From Mucilaginibacter sp. OK098 (GTDB lineage: Bacteria; Bacteroidota; Bacteroidia; Sphingobacteriales; Sphingobacteriaceae): 64,000 nucleotides of DNA. A program made the position numbers and the translations under genes. Position 1 is the first letter of the stretch, and the number at the start of each line of letters is the position of its first letter. Positions 37,861 to 46,721 of the stretch are shown in pieces. Under the pieces are notes generated by a model. That model was given only the letters and a program-made list of their open reading frames with translations, was not told where the DNA came from and did no database searches. Location: contig NZ_FRCM01000002.1 of the NCBI RefSeq assembly GCF_900142915.1, positions 734,019-798,018 on the forward strand, read 5' to 3'.

Positions 37861-37960
37861 TTATTAAAAAAAATAATTAACATTGTTCTAACTCCTATCC
37901 TAATTATGGGAGTAAAATAATAACCTATTCACCTCTTCAATCATCACAAATTATTTACTT

Positions 37961-38698
37961 ATGAAAACACAAATTAAAATTTTCCTTTCGGTAATTGTTT
38001 TGTCCTTGTTATTTTATCGCTGTACGCAAAAAAACAATGACGTTGTACCTTCCCATTCTATTTCAAGTGTATCTGCCCTCCCTGTGTCAAATTTAAATGT
38101 ATCTAAAGCGTTTAGCGCGATCCCTTCAGGTGGAAATCCTGCTAATGTCCCCGGTTTTACAAAATGGGTTGATAGTGTTTGGCATACCTGGTACGATCCG
38201 ATACTTAACCCAATGCATGTTATGATCCCAATAAAATACAAGGTATCTCCCAACAACAATTTCCCCTATTATTATATGAAATCTTACCCTTCAACAACTA
38301 CCTTTTCACTTGCCACTCCCTCTAATTCAATGGTAATAAATGCCGTATCCACCTTCTATAATCTACAGTTCAGCGTGAATGCAAGATATCATTATCAAAT
38401 GGGGCCTGCTTCTATTAATTTCGGTAATCAGTCAATGAAAGTTTTATCAGTAACTAGTTCAACGTATAATAGTACACCCCAGATAGTAGGAGGCATTTAT
38501 TCTTATAAAGGCACCTATCAGATGATCTTTCAAGCTGCACAGTATGTTTCTCATTGGGGATATTCAGTATGGTGGCCTTGTCAGATTACAGTAACTTGTG
38601 GATCGCCTGATTATTTACCTGGTCTTGCTGACCCAACACCAACGACTGTAGATTGCGAAGTTTATGTTATTTATCCATATAATGCAGCCGGCGCTTAA
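37961..38698 (+). CDS. Hypothetical lipoprotein, no recognised family
   Basis: A 245-residue exported protein with a signal peptide ending LLFYRCTQ; Cys21 is the likely lipid anchor, though Arg before the Cys is unusual. The rest is rich in Ser, Tyr, Pro and Trp, with strand-like segments (YYYMKSYPSTTTFSLATPS, SHWGYSVWWPCQITVTCG) and few charged residues. The look is of a surface beta-sandwich or adhesin-like domain. It is a plus-strand gene alone between two minus-strand terminator cassettes, with no coding neighbour in the same direction. I do not recognise it. Confidence 0.7.
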   Translation: MKTQIKIFLSVIVLSLLFYRCTQKNNDVVPSHSISSVSALPVSNLNVSKAFSAIPSGGNPANVPGFTKWVDSVWHTWYDPILNPMHVMIPIKYKVSPNNNFPYYYMKSYPSTTTFSLATPSNSMVINAVSTFYNLQFSVNARYHYQMGPASINFGNQSMKVLSVTSSTYNSTPQIVGGIYSYKGTYQMIFQAAQYVSHWGYSVWWPCQITVTCGSPDYLPGLADPTPTTVDCEVYVIYPYNAAGA

Positions 38699-38768
38699 GA
38701 ATAAATTAAATCTGTGCTAGGTTGTTGTCTCAATATCATCCAACTTAGTGTATAATACATATCACCAA

Positions 38769-38841
38769 AAAAAAACATAACCGGGGCTCCCCCCGGCTAT
38801 GCCATTCTCAACTAAACGTTAACAAATAAAAATTTATTTGC
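38769..38841 (-). terminator. Minus-strand terminator cassette, copy B (after SusD)
   Basis: On the minus strand, CATAGCCGGGG and CCGGTTATG fold as a GC-rich hairpin followed by a T-run. It starts just after the SusD stop codon at 38857. Its sequence, including the 3' untranslated stretch with AACAAATAAAAATTTAT, is nearly identical to copy A. Confidence 0.8.
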
Positions 38842-38856
38842 TCTATTAAGCCCTGA

Positions 38857-40506
38857 TTATTTCGTTATCCAAATTTTGGTGCTGGTAAGATCGCTTCCAC
38901 CTGTGGCGGCTTTCCAGTTAGCACTGTTAAACTGCTTTTCGTCTGCAGGGTATTGGTAGCGTTGTAAAGTGCCATAATTCTGCTGATAACCTGCCGGGTT
39001 GCTTGCATCCATTGGGGTCGCGCCACCGGTTCTTCTCAATAAGGTCCAGGCTACCCATGGCTGACGGAACAAATCAATCCATTCCTGTGCATATATCAAC
39101 TGAACAGCATTTGCCGCATTAAAGGCCACCTTTGAATTGGTCAACACTGCCTTTACGGTTGCATCTTGTGCAGTAGCCGGATCAGGCTTGTTTACCTGCC
39201 AAACAGAAGAGTTGTGAGCCGCCGTTGTCCAAAAAATAATAGAAGCTGTTACTCCCGCCTCATATTCAATTTTAGCAGTTGCAGTATTTTGACTAATACC
39301 GGCAATGCCCCTGGCATATACTTCCGCTTTCAAAAAATGTACTTCTGCAGGTGTCATAAAAATTTCAGGAATGGCTCCGGTTGATCCGGAGATATTCCCG
39401 TCCCGTCCCAAGTAGTAATTGTAATCTGAATATAGGTTACCCGCTCTATATTTAGGGTCCGCCCAATTGGCATCTCTGTTTTTATTATACGGATCGCCAC
39501 CGTCGGATATAGGGCTAACCGGGTTTTGCGGATAAGGCACCCACTCATTATTCCCGTTTACCTCAAAAAATATTTTACATCTCGGATCGAATATCCCACT
39601 ACCATCAGTATTATTATTATTGCTCATTAAATTCCACATGGTAGTTCCCATTCGGGCACGGCTTTCCGAGCTAAAAAAAGCATCGCGGCCTGCCGCATCA
39701 ATGTCAAAAGATATACCGGAAATATTTGCCTGGCTAAGGCCAACTACATCAGTAACAGGATCTGTTAATAATGGCTTGGTCATTGCATCGGCTATAATTG
39801 GCGTGGCATCCACATTATCCTTGTCATACATTGTAAGCGCGTAACGTAAACGGAGCGAGTTGGCGAATTGGATCCATTGAGTAATATTATTCGCTAAAAG
39901 AAATTCCCCCGAACCAAACGAGTATTGGTTACCGCTGGTATTAAAATGATTAACAGCCCAGGTTAAATCATTTAAGCAGGATATATATATAGCCTGCTGT
40001 TTATCATAAGGTACGGTAAGGTCTGTTGTAGATCCCGAAAATGCCTTCCCTGCTTTAGAATAAGGCATATCACCATAAAAATTCGATACCTCAATAGCCT
40101 GGTACGCCCTGAGCACCTTTACCATAGCCTCCGCATTGACATAAGTTGCAGAATCGGGGCTTTTTTGCATTGTATTAAGCATTTGATTCATAGCAGGTAA
40201 ATTTGCATAGAAATTGGTCCAGTTTACCCCCTGTATAAATGGAAAATCAGATGCTGCATACACAGCGCCCTGCTGCGTAATTGGGTACAGCCATCTTGCC
40301 GCGGCGTTGTCTTCACCTATGTTGACGGTACGATCAATATTAGCCCCGATACCTGTATAAAGCTGTGGCAGGGTAGCTGACACCGGGCCATTATAGGCGG
40401 CATTCTCTTTTTGAAAATTCTTGGTACAGGACGCAAGAATTGCAGCAACAAACACCGTAAGGGCTATTATCCCCGTCCATTGTTTTATATTATAATACTT
40501 TAACAT
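38857..40506 (-). CDS. SusD-like outer-membrane lipoprotein (FecR-controlled locus)
   Basis: A 549-residue lipoprotein with signal peptide and lipobox LASC. The SusD-like_2 pattern is visible: GDMPYSKAGKAF around residue 125, the NNITQWIQFANSLRLRYALTMYD helix and a FLKAEVYARG-type late helix. It binds substrate outside the outer membrane as the partner of the preceding SusC (33 bp gap). Control by the FecI-like sigma and FecR encoded upstream is likely, as the SusC has an STN domain. The ligand is unknown. Confidence 0.9.
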   Translation of the reverse strand: MLKYYNIKQWTGIIALTVFVAAILASCTKNFQKENAAYNGPVSATLPQLYTGIGANIDRTVNIGEDNAAARWLYPITQQGAVYAASDFPFIQGVNWTNFYANLPAMNQMLNTMQKSPDSATYVNAEAMVKVLRAYQAIEVSNFYGDMPYSKAGKAFSGSTTDLTVPYDKQQAIYISCLNDLTWAVNHFNTSGNQYSFGSGEFLLANNITQWIQFANSLRLRYALTMYDKDNVDATPIIADAMTKPLLTDPVTDVVGLSQANISGISFDIDAAGRDAFFSSESRARMGTTMWNLMSNNNNTDGSGIFDPRCKIFFEVNGNNEWVPYPQNPVSPISDGGDPYNKNRDANWADPKYRAGNLYSDYNYYLGRDGNISGSTGAIPEIFMTPAEVHFLKAEVYARGIAGISQNTATAKIEYEAGVTASIIFWTTAAHNSSVWQVNKPDPATAQDATVKAVLTNSKVAFNAANAVQLIYAQEWIDLFRQPWVAWTLLRRTGGATPMDASNPAGYQQNYGTLQRYQYPADEKQFNSANWKAATGGSDLTSTKIWITK

Positions 40507-40539
40507 AACGTTATCTTTAAATTTTTTAAAAAAATCATA

Positions 40540-43500
40540 TTAAAATCCCGCCTTTACGGAAAAACCATAAGAACGCACACCAGGCAAACCGCCAAACTGT
40601 ATACCCTGAACATTTCCACTGGAAACAATACTTTCAGGGTTAATTTTATCCGGCAATGTTGTAAACAGGTAAAACAGGTCGCGGCCTATTAATGAGAACG
40701 ATAGGCTCTGGAATACTTTGGTTTTCTGTACGAAGTCTTTTGGAAGGTTGTAAGTAATAGATAATTCACGCAATTTAGCCCATGAATCATTAAATATGGA
40801 ATTAGTACGCACTATAGGGTCGTTATCCCATGATTGATAATTACCGGCATATTTCCACCATGAGTTAACAACATTAGTGTTTGGCGTGTATGTACCCGGC
40901 GTGGCGCCCTGTACAACTCCAGGTAAAATTACGCCAACATTAGCCTTCGTTCCATCAGGGAAGGTATATGGTAATCCATGACCGTCTCTTTCATAAACTG
41001 TTTCAGGGGCCATGCCTTGTCCCATAAGGGTTGCATAATCACCAGACCAAATCTGACCGCCAATTTTAAAATCAGTTAAAATATATACGCTGAAGTTTTT
41101 GTAACGGAAAGTTTGGGAAATACCACCTGTTAATTTTGGCGTTGCATTACCTATTTTAACAATACTGTCTGAAGTGGCGTATTGCGCACCAAGCACAGGG
41201 CCGTGCCCGGTATTTAAGCCATTGTCATAAACCAGGTTCACAATTTTCTGGCCGTTAGCGGTATATTTGTAATCAGAACCATAAATGTTGCCGTAATTAT
41301 CACCAGCATCAACCTTCATGATTACACCATCGCCCCCAAACCACGAACCTAATTGCAGGGATTTAATGCCCTGCTCCAATGCCACAACTTTATTTTGGTT
41401 ATGCGCTGCATTCAGGGTTACATCCCATGAAAAATTACTTGTCTTTATTACTTTCGCGTTCACTGTTAACTCAACACCTCTGTTGCGCAAAGCTCCGGAG
41501 TTGATCAAAACGCTATTAATCCCTGACGAACCGGCAACAGGAACTGTTAATATTTGATGATCTGAATAGGTATTATAGTAGGTGAAATTCACATTTAACC
41601 GGGAGTTAAAAAAGCCCAGATCCGGCCCAATTTCAAATGATCTTGAACGTTGCGGCTGTATATCAGTGGGATATGTTCCAGGTAAGTTTAAGCCGGTTGA
41701 AAAACCCGGTGTGCTATTATTTACAGGGTTATAAATAAGTCCGTTTTGATAAGGTAAATAAGCATTTGCGCTTTTCGCTTCGCTGATCCGCAATTTTCCA
41801 TAGCTCAGCCAATTTTTTACTGAACCCAGATCAAACGCATCTGTAAATACAAAGCTCAAACTTGCTGAAGGATAAAAATAGCTCCAGTTTGAAGGTCGCA
41901 GTGTGGAAGACCAGTCATTAGTTCCGGATATGTCTAAAAACAGGTAATTTTTATACGACAAATTGAGCAAACCATACGCGGAATTTATTTCCATTTCGTA
42001 CCTGTTCTCTGAAGGATTAAGATCCGTTGGAGTAGCGCCATTATAATTGGACAAGTTAAAAACAGAAGGATAATTAAACGGTCCGGGATTATTTGCCGCT
42101 ATATCATACATACTGTTATAATAACGCCTTACACCAAGGGAAAGGCTGGCATTAAAATCTTTTACCACGTTTTCTTTATGAAAAACTAAACGACCGTCAA
42201 GGTTATTGGTAGATGTCCTTGCCAGATCATATCCATATTTTCCCTGCAGGCCTTCTGAATCTGTAGGATAGTCTTTGGTTATGTACTGGTTAGTATGATA
42301 GTCTATTCCCACATTACCAACCGCTCTTAACCAGGGTGAGATCTCAGCATTAAGCGAAATAGAGCCCACAAATTGATTTTGAGTAAAAGTGGTAATATTA
42401 TTATAAACACCCCACCAGTATAAGCTCTGCCCATACTCATAAGGCGATTGCTTCAATAAAGGATTTTGCGATCCGTCTGGTAGTGTCGTAAGGCCCCTTT
42501 CAATAGGCTTGTAATCGGCTGGTATATTATAAACAGTCATATAACCAACACCGCCGTTGGCTCCGGCTGCGGCGCCATTTTCAGCATATAAGTTTACCGG
42601 GTTAAACTTGTTAAGGTTAACATAGCTGGCTGTCGCGTCAACTCTTACTTTCGGGCTAATATTTATAGAAGAACCGATATTGAAGGTGTTGGTCGTGTTA
42701 TTGCTATTGTAGGTTATAGCGTCGTTTGTTGTTCTGGTAAATGATATGCGCAGGGTACCCAAATCGCCTCCGCCTGAGAAGGATATGTTGTGGGTTTGTG
42801 TATTGCCGTTTTTGTAAAAGCTCTTGAAAATATTAGAATTAGGTGAGTAGGGCCTGGTTGTGCCGTCCCACCAAACTAATGGCTGACCTAACATTTTTGG
42901 CCCCCATGATGCTCCGTCTCCGGGAAAACCAATGTAATTATAAAACGGGCCACCAGCCGCACTGGTAACTCCCGGGCCTAAATAAGCTCCCGGTATGCTT
43001 CCCAAAGAGCCGTATGGGTCACCGCCTATTTGTTCCTGCCTGTCTTTTCCATCACCGTTTTTATAAAACTGTGGGTTTGCAGAATAAAGCGCTTCTGTCA
43101 TCCCATTGCCGTATTCATGCTGAGTTTGCATAAACCGGTATGGATCATTAACACGGTACGAATAGTTATAATCTATGCCAAACCCTTTCTTTTTTCCGCC
43201 TTTTTTAGTAACAATAAGAATTACCCCATTTGCCCCGCGTGCGCCGTACAAAGCTGCCGCTGTCGGGCCTTTTAATACGTCAATGCTTTCTATGTCATCA
43301 GGGTTTATGCTGTTTAAAAAAGACCCATAATCTGTTGGCGGTTGCGATACATCAGTTTGTCCTTTACTTAATGCATCAGTATAAGATTGAACGCCTCCTT
43401 TTGGTTGTACCGGCTCATTATCAACTATAACGTTATCAACCACAATTAAAGCCTGGTTATTCCCTAAAAGGTTATTATTACCCCTAATCACGATGCGGGT

Positions 43501-44295
43501 AGAGGCTCCTTCAACACCATTTGGAGCTGTAATATTTAAACCTGATACTTTCCCCATCAAACCTGTGGCAATATTCGGCGGATTTACCTTATTCATATCC
43601 GTCCCTGAAATTGTTTGGGCCGAATATCCTAATGATCTGGATTCACGCTTTATACCAAGTGCGGTAACAACTACTTCATTCAAAACACCGGATGGCACCA
43701 ATGAAATAGTTAATGGCGCATTACCAGATACGGTTACTTCTTTGGTTTGATAGCCAATGTAGCTCACAATCAATACGCCGCCATCGGGTATATCAATGTT
43801 AAACTCGCCTTTTACATCGGTAACAGTACCTGCCTGGCTGCCTTTCACTTTTACTGATGCATCGGGCAATGGCAGCCCTTTCTCATCAACAACCTTTCCT
43901 TTTACATTGACAGGCGTTACCTGCTCGCCCAACGGAGAAATTACAACAAGGTGATTTTGCAATTCGTTATACTTAAAGCCCGAATTTGCCAATACCTGGT
44001 CAAGCACTGCTGTTACTTCTGCATTCTCAACATTAATATTTATGTTTTTATCACCCGGGATCTTGCTTTCGCTGTATACAAAGTGATAGGCGCTTTGCTT
44101 CTCAATACTTGATATTATCGTTTTAAAACTAGCCGATTTAAGGTTAAGCGTAACCTTTGTTTGCGAATAGCCATCCGCAACAACATTTATACTAAAAAAT
44201 AATATGAGTATTACTGTTAATTTCATGATTAATATAGACTTAAGCAGCCAATACTTCTCCATTACACCCATTTTGGGGTGTTTAAAAAATTTCAT
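40540..44295 (-). CDS. SusC/RagA-family transporter with STN signalling domain
   Basis: A 1251-residue TonB-dependent outer-membrane transporter. After a long N-terminus and hydrophobic segment (about 22-42) comes an STN domain (about 45-110, KVTLNLKSASFKTIISSIEK through SPLG), then a carboxypeptidase-regulatory-like sheet (about 117-200), a plug with LGIKRESRSLGYSAQ and LKGPTAAALYGARGANGVILI, and the barrel ending SVKAGF. STN-bearing SusC proteins signal substrate binding to a periplasmic FecR, which frees a FecI-like sigma factor. Both are encoded directly upstream. The first or the twelfth Met could be the start. Confidence 0.95.
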   Translation of the reverse strand: MKFFKHPKMGVMEKYWLLKSILIMKLTVILILFFSINVVADGYSQTKVTLNLKSASFKTIISSIEKQSAYHFVYSESKIPGDKNININVENAEVTAVLDQVLANSGFKYNELQNHLVVISPLGEQVTPVNVKGKVVDEKGLPLPDASVKVKGSQAGTVTDVKGEFNIDIPDGGVLIVSYIGYQTKEVTVSGNAPLTISLVPSGVLNEVVVTALGIKRESRSLGYSAQTISGTDMNKVNPPNIATGLMGKVSGLNITAPNGVEGASTRIVIRGNNNLLGNNQALIVVDNVIVDNEPVQPKGGVQSYTDALSKGQTDVSQPPTDYGSFLNSINPDDIESIDVLKGPTAAALYGARGANGVILIVTKKGGKKKGFGIDYNYSYRVNDPYRFMQTQHEYGNGMTEALYSANPQFYKNGDGKDRQEQIGGDPYGSLGSIPGAYLGPGVTSAAGGPFYNYIGFPGDGASWGPKMLGQPLVWWDGTTRPYSPNSNIFKSFYKNGNTQTHNISFSGGGDLGTLRISFTRTTNDAITYNSNNTTNTFNIGSSINISPKVRVDATASYVNLNKFNPVNLYAENGAAAGANGGVGYMTVYNIPADYKPIERGLTTLPDGSQNPLLKQSPYEYGQSLYWWGVYNNITTFTQNQFVGSISLNAEISPWLRAVGNVGIDYHTNQYITKDYPTDSEGLQGKYGYDLARTSTNNLDGRLVFHKENVVKDFNASLSLGVRRYYNSMYDIAANNPGPFNYPSVFNLSNYNGATPTDLNPSENRYEMEINSAYGLLNLSYKNYLFLDISGTNDWSSTLRPSNWSYFYPSASLSFVFTDAFDLGSVKNWLSYGKLRISEAKSANAYLPYQNGLIYNPVNNSTPGFSTGLNLPGTYPTDIQPQRSRSFEIGPDLGFFNSRLNVNFTYYNTYSDHQILTVPVAGSSGINSVLINSGALRNRGVELTVNAKVIKTSNFSWDVTLNAAHNQNKVVALEQGIKSLQLGSWFGGDGVIMKVDAGDNYGNIYGSDYKYTANGQKIVNLVYDNGLNTGHGPVLGAQYATSDSIVKIGNATPKLTGGISQTFRYKNFSVYILTDFKIGGQIWSGDYATLMGQGMAPETVYERDGHGLPYTFPDGTKANVGVILPGVVQGATPGTYTPNTNVVNSWWKYAGNYQSWDNDPIVRTNSIFNDSWAKLRELSITYNLPKDFVQKTKVFQSLSFSLIGRDLFYLFTTLPDKINPESIVSSGNVQGIQFGGLPGVRSYGFSVKAGF

Positions 44296-44460
44296 ATGTT
44301 TACTGAATTAAAGGTGAATAATTGCCGTGATCTGTACCAGAGATACACGGCATAATTAACTTTAGGAATCATCTTAAGCGGGGATTACCATTAAAGAGGG
44401 TTCCCGCTTTTGTTTAAGTAATTTTTTCTTTTGTCATACGCATCATCTTTGTTTAGTTGG

Positions 44461-45564
44461 TTAATATATAAATACAGTTGTGTTTTCTATTTTGTAATTA
44501 AAATGCTCAATCATTTTCAACGCGTCAAGCGCCTGTGGCAGCGTTTCTTTTTCAAACATCCCGGTAAACTTGTACTGTTTTACCTGTTCGTTTTCAAATA
44601 CTATGTTCATCCCATACCATCTTTCTAACTGGTCAGACAGGTGGCCAAAATCCTTATCGCTGAATACCAGCTTGTTTTGAACCCATGAGGTTTCAATTAT
44701 TGTTTTATCATTATTGGGGAAGTAGGTTAAATTAGTAAGGGAGTATCGCGTCCCTTTGCCGATGCTTTCCGGGGAGGATGAATCGGCGGTTATATTGGTT
44801 CTTTTTCTTATAAATGCATTATTTTGAACTATAAGCTTTTCTTTGGGTTTAAGAATGATCCTGTCTGAAGGGCGGTCATTCAACGTAACTTCTATTGATC
44901 CCCTGATCAGGGTAGTTTCACTTAAAGGTTCGTTTTGGTACGATTTGACATTGAAAGATGTGCCCAATACCCTTACATTCATTTTATTTGTATGGATAAT
45001 AAACGGGTGCTCATGATCTTTGTGCACATCAAAATAAGCTTCGCCATCCAGGTAAACTTCGCGCGTTTTACCGCTAAAGTTCTCCGGATATTTTAAAGTT
45101 GTTGCCGAGTTTAAGGTAACAACAGTGCCATCAGCCAGCGTTATAATTGATTTTATAGTGGGCTTTGTGTTTTTTTGCAGCCATTTAATTGCTGCCAGAT
45201 CATTATTAAGCCTTGGGGTAATTACATAATGGTAGGTAGCAATGCTTATTATGGCCAGGATAACGGCAGCTGCGCTATACCATGCTGTAAACCTGAATCT
45301 TTTACGTGGTGCCTCTTCTTCAATTTCATCAATAGTTTCCACCGGGCTTTCTTCGGCCCTGATCCTATCCATTACCTTTTTAAACATGGCAGCATTGGCA
45401 GCATATTCAACGTTGTTCCGTTTCCAGTAATCCTTTAAGATCCTCCGCTGATCACGACATTCCTTATTATCCTGCAAAAGCACCTTTAACTCCAGCTGCT
45501 CATCATAAGTGAGTTCATCGCTTAGTTCTTTTGTAAGCAGCTTAATAAATCTATCGTTTACCAT
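44461..45564 (-). CDS. FecR-family anti-sigma factor
   Basis: A 367-residue inner-membrane protein from the ATG at 45564; an in-frame TTG 33 bases upstream is less likely. It has an N-terminal cytosolic sigma-binding region with TYDEQLELKVLLQ, a membrane helix near residues 97-116 (AAVILAIISIATYHYVI) and a periplasmic FecR domain (LADGTVVTLNSATTLKYPENF, GEAYFDVHKD, VRVLGTSFNVKSY). A C-terminal DUF4974-like segment (FKFTGMFEKETLPQALDAL) faces the transporter STN domain. It transmits the signal from SusC to the sigma factor encoded upstream. Confidence 0.93.
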   Translation of the reverse strand: MVNDRFIKLLTKELSDELTYDEQLELKVLLQDNKECRDQRRILKDYWKRNNVEYAANAAMFKKVMDRIRAEESPVETIDEIEEEAPRKRFRFTAWYSAAAVILAIISIATYHYVITPRLNNDLAAIKWLQKNTKPTIKSIITLADGTVVTLNSATTLKYPENFSGKTREVYLDGEAYFDVHKDHEHPFIIHTNKMNVRVLGTSFNVKSYQNEPLSETTLIRGSIEVTLNDRPSDRIILKPKEKLIVQNNAFIRKRTNITADSSSPESIGKGTRYSLTNLTYFPNNDKTIIETSWVQNKLVFSDKDFGHLSDQLERWYGMNIVFENEQVKQYKFTGMFEKETLPQALDALKMIEHFNYKIENTTVFIY

Positions 45565-45615
45565 AAAGCGGAATATCCCTGATTGCGGTAAGGACAATAT
45601 TTTTTTACGAATTGC

Positions 45616-46377
45616 CTACAGGCCTGGAAAAAATAATTTAAAGAAACTTAAAAGCAGCACAATGTTTAAAAGTGCTTCGTTGGTTTTTGATGCGCGGGCA
45701 GGGATCAGATAATCAGACAAAGAAACACTGAGCTTTTTAACGGCTCTGAAAAGTTGGGTTTGTACGGTGCGGGGAGAAATGTCGAGAATTTCGGCTACCT
45801 CTTTGTATTTAAGTCCGTCTTCTTTTATCAGCCTGAAAATAATCCGGCATTGTTGGGGCAAAGCTTCAATAGATTGCTCCATTTTAAATACCAGCTCCTT
45901 TTTTTCAAACTCTTCCTGCGGGTTAAAAGTATTAACAAACTTTAGTTCATTAGTATCTTCAATTTGAACAAGATGGACGTGCGAGTATTTTTTAATGTAG
46001 TTTAACGATTGATTTTTTACCGCTACAAACAAGTAGGTATCCAGGCTTTGAATATCAGCCAGGTTTTTACGATTTAACCAGCATTTAACAAACACATCCG
46101 AAACTATTTCTTCAGCCGCTTCATTCCGATGAACATACATCATGCAAAATTTAATAAGCGGCTTGTTTAGCAAATAAAAAAGCGTTTCAAATGCTTTATC
46201 GTCATCATTATTACTGATGCGTTTCCACAAATTTAAAATATCAACTTTTCTATCTTTCAAAATATCAAGAAATAAAACTGAGGCCCTGCGAAACTTAATA
46301 ATAATGTAACAATTATAATATATTAAATTTAATATTATACTATTTAGGTTTGAAATAAAACCTTTGAAAAAACTCAT
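45616..46377 (-). CDS. ECF RNA polymerase sigma factor (FecI-like)
   Basis: A sigma-70 family protein. Region 2 shows AFETLFYLLNKPLIKFCMMYV and EEIVSDVFVKCWLNR; region 4 shows LPQQCRIIFRLIKEDGLKYKEVAEIL with the helix-turn-helix SPRTVQTQLFRAVKKL. From the ATG at 46377 the chain is 253 residues, longer than the usual 180-200. The first 40 residues are hydrophobic and AT-rich, so a later start such as the TTG at 46260 may be right. The last 20 residues are hydrophobic (LLNIVLLLSFFKLFF). It directs transcription of the FecR/SusC/SusD unit and possibly the divergent GH29 gene. Confidence 0.9.
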   Translation of the reverse strand: MSFFKGFISNLNSIILNLIYYNCYIIIKFRRASVLFLDILKDRKVDILNLWKRISNNDDDKAFETLFYLLNKPLIKFCMMYVHRNEAAEEIVSDVFVKCWLNRKNLADIQSLDTYLFVAVKNQSLNYIKKYSHVHLVQIEDTNELKFVNTFNPQEEFEKKELVFKMEQSIEALPQQCRIIFRLIKEDGLKYKEVAEILDISPRTVQTQLFRAVKKLSVSLSDYLIPARASKTNEALLNIVLLLSFFKLFFPGL

Positions 46378-46721
46378 ACCTGTTTAAGCTTATGAAAAAC
46401 AAAGCTCTTCATAACAGTTGATAGGTTTTACTAACTATACCTAAATAAAGGAAACTGATTAAATCGAGTAATAACTTGCTAATAAAGCTGAATATTTGCT
46501 ATCCTGCTTTTTATTAATTTGTAATAATAGCATTTCATACCAGGTGTTAACGCTAAGTTATGTAAGCGTTTTGATATAATGTATAGCTTTTATTGCATAA
46601 AACTTTCTTTATATAATATGTAGGCAATTCAACAGAAAGAAATGTCTATGTATTTGAAGTGTTGCAAAACAACAACAAACTGTAAATGGTAATTTATTGC
46701 CTCTTAAATCAATATAATTTT
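46378..46721. other. Divergent promoter region between sigma factor and GH29
   Basis: A 344-bp AT-rich region between divergent genes. It contains an inverted pair AACGCT (46549-46554) and AGCGTT (46565-46570) that could be an operator. No small gene is supported. Confidence 0.5.

Larger units (their letters stand above)
37553..37960. other. Intergenic region with repeat, two terminators and a SusD-like fossil end
   Basis: A 408-bp region holding, in order, the second copy of the dispersed repeat (37583-37640), the terminator of the ferritin-like gene (37678-37723), a minus-strand terminator cassette (from 37770) and eight codons resembling a SusD C-terminus (37834-37860). These are entered separately. 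Confidence 0.7.
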
